From: an uncultured Oscillospiraceae bacterium
Lineage (GTDB): Bacteria; Bacillota_A; Clostridia; Oscillospirales; Oscillospiraceae
NCBI GenBank assembly: GCA_910584605.1
Contig: CAJUAW010000093.1
Location: 1-11,330, forward strand
DNA: 11,330 nt
Direction: 5' to 3'
Shown: positions 6,442 through 11,330 of the stretch, piece after piece
Layout: every line of letters starts with the position of its first letter
How positions within the stretch are numbered: the first letter of the stretch is position 1
Notes under the pieces: model-generated
What the model saw: the letters and a program-made list of their open reading frames with translations, nothing else
Databases searched by the model: none
Told to the model about the DNA's origin: nothing
Position numbers and translations under genes: made by a program

Positions 6442-6470
6442 ATTATAGCGCCAACGCGTCCCTTTGTCAA
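6442..6470 (-). promoter_or_regulatory. Perfect consensus promoter of metY
   Basis: On the minus strand TTGACA (6465-6470), a spacer of exactly 17 bases and TATAAT (6442-6447). Expected start is near 6435. Such a strong constitutive promoter makes sense if control is exerted downstream, by the leader terminator or an operator at the start. Confidence 0.92.
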
Positions 6471-6487
6471 GGGGATTTTTATAGTTT

Positions 6488-6523
6488 CTTCCAGCCGATG
6501 CAGAGTCCTGCGGCGGCCGGAAG
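6488..6523 (-). other. Stable hairpin between the MFS gene and the metY promoter
   Basis: Arms CTTCCAGCCG (6488-6497) and CGGCCGGAAG (6514-6523) pair over ten positions (one G-U in minus-strand RNA), with an inner GCAG/CTGC stem (6500-6503 and 6508-6511). It starts 27 bases after the MFS stop codon but is followed on the minus strand by an A-rich stretch, not a T run. It is therefore not a canonical terminator and may be a 3'-end stabilising structure. It ends 18 bases before the metY -35. Confidence 0.5.
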
Positions 6524-6549
6524 ACGGGAGGGATTGGACACTGATCCGA

Positions 6550-7758
6550 TCACCGTCTGGAATACATTCGGAAGGACACCAGGATTGACCCCAGCGCGGC
6601 CAGGGTCATCCCGGCAAACAGGATGTACGCCGGCTGATAGCTTCCGGCGCAGTCAGCGATGACGCCCGGGAGGGGGCTCAAGCACAGTGAGCCCGCGATA
6701 TGAGCCGATTGGATGCGTCCCAGCGCTTTTTTGCTGCCGCCGCACAGCGCCTGGTTCAGGATCGGGAGTCCCACCGTACACATCGACATCCCCAAGCCCG
6801 ATATCAGCAGTCCGGCCATCGTGACCCCCAAAACATGAAGCGGGATCAAACACTCGACCATCTGTCCCAGCACCAGAGCAGCGCCAAACAGCAGGCTCGC
6901 CTGACGGGGACCAAACCGGTCCGCCGCGCTCCCCAAAACGCATTTTCCAAGCGTCATCGTCAGGCCCAGAGCGGAGACCAGCCAGGCGGCCAGGTCCGAC
7001 GGATAGCCCTCGCTGGACAGGTAAACCCCCATGTGCCCCAGCGCCGGACCACCGGCCGCCGCCAGAAGAAAGGCCGCAGGGGCCAGCAGGACCACCATCC
7101 TTCCATCCTCCGGCTCCGGCGCGGCCAGTCCTGTTTCGTCCGGCTCCCGCGGATCTCCATAGGGACTCAGCCCCGCAGCAGCCGGATCGTCCAATATCAG
7201 CAAATAGGCAGTCATTCCAGAAAGGACAAAAAAGCCCGCCGTGCACAGCAGTGCGAAGGAAATACCAGATCGAGCGATCAGCATTTGGAGCAGCGGCGGC
7301 CCGACCACAGCCGCTCCCCCGGTCCCCGCCGCGCAGATCCCCAGCGCCAGGCCCCGGCAGCTGACAAACCAGCGGTCCACCAGTATTGTGGCCGGAATAA
7401 TACAGCACAGCCCGCAGGTAACGCCCGCCAGGGCCGCCGCCCCGCAGCAGCCGGCAAAGCTTGTGCTCGCTGCATACAGCGCCATAGACAGCGCCCCTGG
7501 CAACAGGGACAGCGCCATACCCTTCCGGACCTCCACAACCCGGTAATAGCGGACGCAAACCATGGTGGACAGCAGGGTGACGGCCACACGGGTCGTGATC
7601 AGCAAAGAACCCTGCCCCTCCGACAAATGACATCGCTGAATGATATAGGGTTGAAAAATGGTGAATACGTTGCAGATGATCCCCACCGAAGTGAACAGCA
7701 AAAGGGTGGCTCCCGCACAAACCAGCCAGGCTCGATGAATCCGATGACGCTTGAACAT
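6550..7758 (-). CDS. MFS permease, about 12 membrane segments, substrate unknown
   Basis: A 402-residue major facilitator permease. Hydrophobic helices run through about 10-190 and 220-396, with a polar central loop (about 190-220), the usual 6+6 arrangement. The repeated MFS motif is seen in the second half as GSAADRFGPRQ (276-286), and a weaker form (YYRVVEVRKG) near 71-80. The overall pattern resembles the monocarboxylate/oxalate (MCT/OxlT-like) branch, but I cannot name the substrate. The start at 7758 (MFKRHRIHR, positively charged before TM1) is preferred. The longer frame from 7833 would begin inside the hairpin terminator of the upstream kinase. AGGAG at 7771-7775 and the closer GGAAG are the possible ribosome sites; spacing is not ideal for either. 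No clear promoter is seen in the 96-base gap, so expression may depend on read-through from the kinase operon. Confidence 0.85.
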   Translation of the reverse strand: MFKRHRIHRAWLVCAGATLLLFTSVGIICNVFTIFQPYIIQRCHLSEGQGSLLITTRVAVTLLSTMVCVRYYRVVEVRKGMALSLLPGALSMALYAASTSFAGCCGAAALAGVTCGLCCIIPATILVDRWFVSCRGLALGICAAGTGGAAVVGPPLLQMLIARSGISFALLCTAGFFVLSGMTAYLLILDDPAAAGLSPYGDPREPDETGLAAPEPEDGRMVVLLAPAAFLLAAAGGPALGHMGVYLSSEGYPSDLAAWLVSALGLTMTLGKCVLGSAADRFGPRQASLLFGAALVLGQMVECLIPLHVLGVTMAGLLISGLGMSMCTVGLPILNQALCGGSKKALGRIQSAHIAGSLCLSPLPGVIADCAGSYQPAYILFAGMTLAALGSILVSFRMYSRR

Positions 7759-7809
7759 CTTTCTTCCGCTCTCCTCTCTCAACAGACCGTTGTATCCGCC
7801 GTGAAAATA

Positions 7810-7842
7810 GTTTGGAGCTTGGCAAAACGCCAAACTCCAAAC
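7810..7842 (-). terminator. Terminator of the liv-aldolase-kinase operon
   Basis: Arms of 14 bases (7810-7823 and 7829-7842) with one G-U pair in minus-strand RNA and a 5-base loop, starting 12 bases after the PfkB stop codon. The minus-strand tail is TATTTTCA, only moderately T-rich, so termination may be partial and allow read-through into the MFS gene. The + strand tail is CCTTTTG. Confidence 0.7.
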
Positions 7843-7854
7843 CTTTTGCTGTTT

Positions 7855-8799
7855 CTAACTCTGTGCCCGCAGAAACTCCTCCACCTGCTCCCTGCTGTGC
7901 ACCCCGTTGGTGGAGCCGGGCGCTCCCACAGAGATGGCGGCGGCGGCGTTCGCGAAGCGGGCCGCCTCCTGAAAGGAGCAGCCGTCCAGCAGTGCGGAGA
8001 CAAAACCGGCGGCAAAATTGTCTCCCGCCCCGATGGTATCCACCGGATGATCATTGCAGAAGGCCGGGATGTGCTCCTCTGCGGAACCGTCCCAAATATA
8101 ACAGCCGTGCCGGCCATCCTTCACCAGAAGGTGCTTCACACCGGCGTCCAGCAGAACGCGGGCGATCTCCTCGAGCTTCTCTCTGCCCGTGAGAAATGAC
8201 GCCTCCTCCAGGTTCGCAAAGAAGTAGTCCACATGACGCAGAGCGCCCGCCACAGCGTCCAGCCTTTGGCCGGTCCGGCTCTTCATCATATCGGCACAGA
8301 CGATGAGTCCCGCACTGTGAGCGGCGGAAAAGATCCGGGACAGCCCCGCGTCGTCAAACTGGGGCATGATAAAAATGCTGGAGAACACCATCGCCCTGGC
8401 CCCGGCAAAGCAGGCGGGGTCCACCTGGTCCGCGCTGAAGGCGAAGGTGCTGCTGCTCTTGCTGACTACAAAGCCCCGCTCGCCGTCGGACCGCACCAGC
8501 CCAACGCTCAGCGGCGTGTCCACGGTGCCGCTGCGGACAATGTAGGAGGTATCCACCCCGTTCTCCTGGCAATTGCGGATGAGAAAATCCCCCAGCATGT
8601 CCCGGCCCAGCAGGGTGACCAGCTTGACCCGTTTGCCGAGCCGCGCTAAAATGGTGGAAACATTTGTGCCGCTGCCCCCCACTTGAGGAATGATCCGGTC
8701 AATGGGGTAGGAGTCGTAGGAAAACACCTCCGGCCCCACCGGACAGAGGGGGACATCCACAGCGGAGTTGCCCACACATACCACGTCAAACTTGCTCAT
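7855..8799 (-). CDS. PfkB-family carbohydrate kinase
   Basis: A 314-residue ribokinase/PfkB-type ATP-dependent sugar kinase. Visible signatures: substrate-side GGSGTN (41-46), NLEEASFLTG (196-205) with the family's conserved N and E, KDGRHG (227-232), and the catalytic/anion-hole motif DTIGAGDNFAAGF (254-266) with base D260. The start is set by GGGGGAG (8806-8812), 6 bases before ATG. It is the last gene of the operon, 17 bases after a class II aldolase, so it probably phosphorylates a sugar or sugar phosphate that the aldolase then splits. Comparable pairs are tagatose-6-phosphate kinase with tagatose-bisphosphate aldolase, and IolC with IolJ in inositol breakdown. The sequence does not show which, if either, applies. 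Confidence 0.9.
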   Translation of the reverse strand: MSKFDVVCVGNSAVDVPLCPVGPEVFSYDSYPIDRIIPQVGGSGTNVSTILARLGKRVKLVTLLGRDMLGDFLIRNCQENGVDTSYIVRSGTVDTPLSVGLVRSDGERGFVVSKSSSTFAFSADQVDPACFAGARAMVFSSIFIMPQFDDAGLSRIFSAAHSAGLIVCADMMKSRTGQRLDAVAGALRHVDYFFANLEEASFLTGREKLEEIARVLLDAGVKHLLVKDGRHGCYIWDGSAEEHIPAFCNDHPVDTIGAGDNFAAGFVSALLDGCSFQEAARFANAAAAISVGAPGSTNGVHSREQVEEFLRAQS

Positions 8800-8817
8800 A
8801 CCAATCTCCCCCAGCGG

Positions 8818-9645
8818 TTAAAATCCCAGCAGCCCCAGCTTTTCTACCACCTTGTCCTCCACATACTGCATGGGAATGTGGGCGATCTCGGTGAACACGT
8901 TGCTCTCCGGATGGCTGGCCAGAGCGGTCCTCAGACCGGTGTCGAAGGCCAGCCGCAGAGCGGTGCCGATGTTGACCTTAGCCACATGGGTGGCGCACAT
9001 CTGGCGGAAATCCTCGTCGCACAGCCCGGAGGAGCCATGGATGACCAGAGGGATATCCACCTTGTTCTGAATGGCCTGGAGCAGCGCAAAGTTCAGGTGG
9101 GCCGCCTGAGTCTCCATACGGTGAAGGGTCCCCACCGCTACCGCCACCGCATCGATGCCGGTGTCGGCCACAAAGCGGGCGGTGGTGTCCGGGTCCGAGG
9201 CCTCGGCCTTGAAAGCGTCGGTGCCGGAATAGGCCACAGAGCCGATCTCCGCCTCCACGCTGATCCCCTTCTGAGCCGCCCGGCGGACCACCTCCCTGCT
9301 GATGGACACGTTCTCCTCGTAGGGAAGCTGGGAGCCGTCAAACATCACAGAGGAAAATCCCGCGTCAATGGCCCGCTGAATCTCTTCCACGCTCTTGGAG
9401 TGATCCAGATGGATGCACATCGGAACGCTGGACCGCTCCGCCATGGTGACCAACAGCTTCCCCCACAGTTCCAGGTCCATGTAGCGGGTGGCAAATCCGC
9501 CCACCTGGACGATCACCGGCGCGTTTTTCCGCTCTGCAGCGGTGATAACGGGCTGAGCATCGCAGTAGGTGGTCACATTGAAGGCCCCCACCGCCTTATC
9601 GCTGTCCTTGTACTGCGCAAGCAGTTCCTTTAGCGTGACTAACAT
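8818..9645 (-). CDS. Class II ketose-bisphosphate aldolase (fructose/tagatose-bisphosphate type)
   Basis: A 275-residue zinc-dependent aldolase of the FbaA/GatY/IolJ family, which splits a ketose (bis)phosphate into dihydroxyacetone phosphate and an aldehyde. Seen: VGAFNV near the N-terminus, HLDHS (79-83) with catalytic D81 and zinc ligand H82, VEAEIG (130-135), zinc ligand H175, zinc ligand H203 in HGSSGL, and NIGT for phosphate binding. The length is normal for the GatY/IolJ subgroup. One oddity: the usual GT-x-HG is GTLHR here, with Arg176 where a phosphate-loop Gly is normal, and HGGSG is HGSSG. This may mean a different substrate. Its ribosome site AGGAGG (9653-9658) lies inside the last codons of livF, only 3 bases separate the genes, and translation is probably coupled. 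Confidence 0.9.
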   Translation of the reverse strand: MLVTLKELLAQYKDSDKAVGAFNVTTYCDAQPVITAAERKNAPVIVQVGGFATRYMDLELWGKLLVTMAERSSVPMCIHLDHSKSVEEIQRAIDAGFSSVMFDGSQLPYEENVSISREVVRRAAQKGISVEAEIGSVAYSGTDAFKAEASDPDTTARFVADTGIDAVAVAVGTLHRMETQAAHLNFALLQAIQNKVDIPLVIHGSSGLCDEDFRQMCATHVAKVNIGTALRLAFDTGLRTALASHPESNVFTEIAHIPMQYVEDKVVEKLGLLGF

Positions 9646-9648
9646 TGT

Positions 9649-10353
9649 TTAACCTCCTAAGTATGCCTTCTTCACCTGCTCGTCGGCCAGCAGCGCGGCT
9701 CCCGTGCCCTCAAGCACTGTCTCGCCGTTCTGCATGACGTACGCGTAATCGCACATTTCCAGGGTCGCGGAAGCATTCTGCTCCACAATAATGACCGTTA
9801 CGCCCGATTCCTTGATCTTGGTGATGAAGGAGAAAATTTCTGATACCAATTTGGGCATCAGGCCCAGAGAGGGTTCGTCCAGGATGAGGAGCTCCGGGCT
9901 GCACATCAGCCCCCGGGCGATGGCCACCATCTGCTGCTCGCCGCCGGAGAGGGTATCCGCCTGCTGGCGCTGGCGCTCCTCCACCCGGGGGAACATCTGA
10001 AACACAGACTGGAGCCGCCGTTCGATCTCCTCTTTGTCCCGGACGGAGTAGGCTCCCATGACCAGGTTGTCCCGAACGGACATCTTTCCGAACAGATGGC
10101 GGCCCTCCGGGACCATGGAGATGCCCATCTCCACCATCCGGTAGGACTTGGTGCCCACGATGGACTGGCCCTTGTATTCAATGGCGCCGGCCATAATGGG
10201 CAGCGTGCCGAAAATTGCCCGCAGAAGGGAGGTCTTTCCGGAACCGTTGGAGCCCAGCAGTGCCATGATGGTCCCCGCCTTCACATGGAAGGAGGCGTCA
10301 TGGACCACCGGCATGGAGCCGTAGCCTGTTTTGACATGTTCCAGCTTAAGCAT
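9649..10353 (-). CDS. livF: HAAT-type ABC transporter ATP-binding protein LivF
   Basis: A 234-residue ATPase of a branched-chain-amino-acid-type importer, on the cytoplasmic face. Walker A GSNGSGKT (34-41), MVPEGRHLF after the Q-loop region (80-88), signature LSGGEQ (135-140), Walker B LLILDE (155-160) with the LivF-typical continuation PSLGL. The H-loop position is Gln192 in IIVEQN, normal for LivF. The protein ends in AYLGG, as LivF proteins do. It overlaps the end of livG by 8 bases. Its ribosome site GGAGG lies in the livG coding end, so the two ATPases are translated together, consistent with a LivG/LivF heterodimer. Confidence 0.93.
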   Translation of the reverse strand: MLKLEHVKTGYGSMPVVHDASFHVKAGTIMALLGSNGSGKTSLLRAIFGTLPIMAGAIEYKGQSIVGTKSYRMVEMGISMVPEGRHLFGKMSVRDNLVMGAYSVRDKEEIERRLQSVFQMFPRVEERQRQQADTLSGGEQQMVAIARGLMCSPELLILDEPSLGLMPKLVSEIFSFITKIKESGVTVIIVEQNASATLEMCDYAYVMQNGETVLEGTGAALLADEQVKKAYLGG

Positions 10354-11074
10354 CTTTCTTGCCTCCTCCCAGATAGGCCTCGATCACGGCCTCGTTGGAT
10401 GTGACCTCCTCGGGAGTACCGATGGTCAGGACCTTGCCCGCATTGAGGACCAGCACCCGGTTGGACACATTCATCACCACGTCCATGTTGTGCTCAATGG
10501 TGAGGATGCTGACGCCCTCCCCATTGATGGCCCGGATCAGCTCCACCGAATCGGCCCGCTCTGTGGCGGTCAGTCCGGCCATGGTCTCGTCCAGCAGCAG
10601 GAGCTTGGGCCTGGTGGCGTAAGCCCGGGCGATCTCCAGGCGCTTCTTCTGCGCCACATTCAAAATGGAGGCGGGGTACTTGGCCAGAGCGGACAGGCCG
10701 CAGAATTCCACCACCTGCGCGGCGTGCTCCCGGGCCGCCCTCATGTTGTCGGTATGGAGCAGGGAGCCGATGAGAACGTTCTCCTCCACGGTCAGCGTGG
10801 TAATGGCCTGGGGGATCTGAAAGGTACGGCCGATGCCCAGCTTGCACACCTGGTGGCTGGTCATTTTGGTGATGTAGGTCCCGTTAAAGACGATGGAGCC
10901 CCGGGTCAGCGTATGGACGCCGCTGAGGGAGTTGAACAGAGTGGTCTTGCCCGCCCCGTTTGGACCCACGACGCCCAGAACCTCCCCCGGTTCCACCTGA
11001 AAGGTGATGGCCTCGTTGGCCATCAGGCCGCTGAATTTCTTGGTCGCGTCATTGACTTCCAGAATATACTTCAT
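10346..11074 (-). CDS. livG: HAAT-type ABC transporter ATP-binding protein LivG
   Basis: A 242-residue partner ATPase. Walker A GPNGAGKT (37-44), FQIPQ Q-loop region (85-89), Walker B LLLLDE (158-163) followed by TMAGL, as is usual in LivG, and H-loop H195 in TIEHNMD. The ABC signature is degenerate: ILNVAQKKR (137-145) in place of LSGGQ-type residues, so one composite ATP site may be weak. The start ATG overlaps the livM stop as ATGA (11071-11074). AGGAGG lies about 10 bases upstream within livM. Confidence 0.92.
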   Translation of the reverse strand: MKYILEVNDATKKFSGLMANEAITFQVEPGEVLGVVGPNGAGKTTLFNSLSGVHTLTRGSIVFNGTYITKMTSHQVCKLGIGRTFQIPQAITTLTVEENVLIGSLLHTDNMRAAREHAAQVVEFCGLSALAKYPASILNVAQKKRLEIARAYATRPKLLLLDETMAGLTATERADSVELIRAINGEGVSILTIEHNMDVVMNVSNRVLVLNAGKVLTIGTPEEVTSNEAVIEAYLGGGKKDA

Positions 11075-11330
11075 TTCGCGGGGGCCTCCTTCCCTTTCCC
11101 GCCCTTGCGGGCTATATAGGCCCGGATGCGATGGGGAACAGAAATCAACCCATCGGGGATGAAAAGTACAATCAAGATGACCAGCAGGCCATAGATCACC
11201 ATGTCCAGACCGCCAAAGCGGCTGAGGTAGACACGGGTATACTCCGAAATAAAGGTGAGCACAATGGCGCCGATGATGGGGCCGTAGACGGTGCCCACTC
11301 CGCCCATGACCGTGACCAGCACAATCATCA
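11071..11330 (-). CDS. livM: HAAT-type ABC transporter permease LivM, N-terminal part beyond window
   Basis: The last 86 codons (85 residues seen in full) of an inner-membrane permease; the start lies beyond the right edge. It has the LivM motif GGVGTVYGPIIGA, in which LivM proteins usually carry GG-x-GT-x-x-GP. Two hydrophobic stretches follow (IGAIVLTFI and VIYGLLVILIVLFI), then PDGL and a basic cytoplasmic tail. The first Met seen, near the edge, is internal. It is the most upstream gene of this operon in view. A second permease (LivH) and binding protein are expected further right. Confidence 0.9.
   Translation of the reverse strand, partial: MIVLVTVMGGVGTVYGPIIGAIVLTFISEYTRVYLSRFGGLDMVIYGLLVILIVLFIPDGLISVPHRIRAYIARKGGKGKEAPAK

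Noticed and set aside
7759..7833. N-terminal extension of the MFS permease to an ATG at 7833
   Set aside because: That ATG lies inside the hairpin terminator of the upstream kinase gene, and the added residues are not membrane-like; the start at 7758 precedes a positively charged segment and TM1.
1..11330. CRISPR arrays, transposons, tRNA/rRNA genes, phage or defence systems
   Set aside because: No direct-repeat arrays, transposase motifs, terminal inverted repeats, tRNA cloverleaf or known defence domains were seen.

Overview
The window looks like chromosomal DNA from a GC-rich anaerobic Firmicute, most likely Oscillospiraceae/Clostridia (Flavonifractor/Intestinimonas-like). That placement is an inference from strong AGGAGG ribosome sites, consensus sigma-A promoters, U-tailed hairpin terminators, GC-rich third codon positions, a large hybrid histidine kinase and a MalE-type lipoprotein. 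No rRNA, tRNA, CRISPR array, insertion sequence or phage gene is visible. All protein genes but one are on the minus strand. The exception is a MarR-type regulator.

Layout, left to right. (1) 1-622, minus: the start of an extracellular solute-binding lipoprotein, cut by the window edge, with its own promoter and a short palindrome just after it. (2) 623-973: two hairpin terminators for the next gene. (3) 974-3991, minus: a 1005-residue membrane hybrid histidine kinase (extracytoplasmic sensor, PAS-like region, HisKA, HATPase, two receiver domains). (4) 3992-4300: a divergent control region with a promoter for each flanking gene and several inverted repeats. (5) 4301-4828, plus: a MarR regulator with a histidine-rich N-terminus, closed by a bidirectional terminator shared with the next gene. 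(6) 4895-6178, minus: a PLP-dependent O-acetylhomoserine sulfhydrylase (MetY). (7) 6215-6470: its long leader, with a perfect consensus promoter, a 39-codon leader peptide with two cysteines, an antiterminator pairing and an intrinsic terminator before the gene. (8) 6550-7758, minus: an MFS permease. (9) 7855-11330, minus: a tightly packed operon, transcribed livM-livG-livF-aldolase-PfkB kinase, that joins a branched-chain-amino-acid-type (HAAT) ABC transporter to two sugar-phosphate enzymes.

How the parts work together. The kinase and the solute-binding lipoprotein probably form a sensing or uptake pair, but no cognate response regulator or HPt protein lies in the window. MetY makes homocysteine (or cysteine) from O-acetylated substrates and sulfide. 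Its leader has the layout of a ribosome-dependent transcription attenuator that would open when charged Cys-tRNA is scarce. This is the most interesting element here. The right-hand operon suggests import of a carbohydrate or polyol-like compound, phosphorylation by the PfkB kinase and cleavage of the ketose (bis)phosphate by the class II aldolase. The substrate cannot be read from the sequence.
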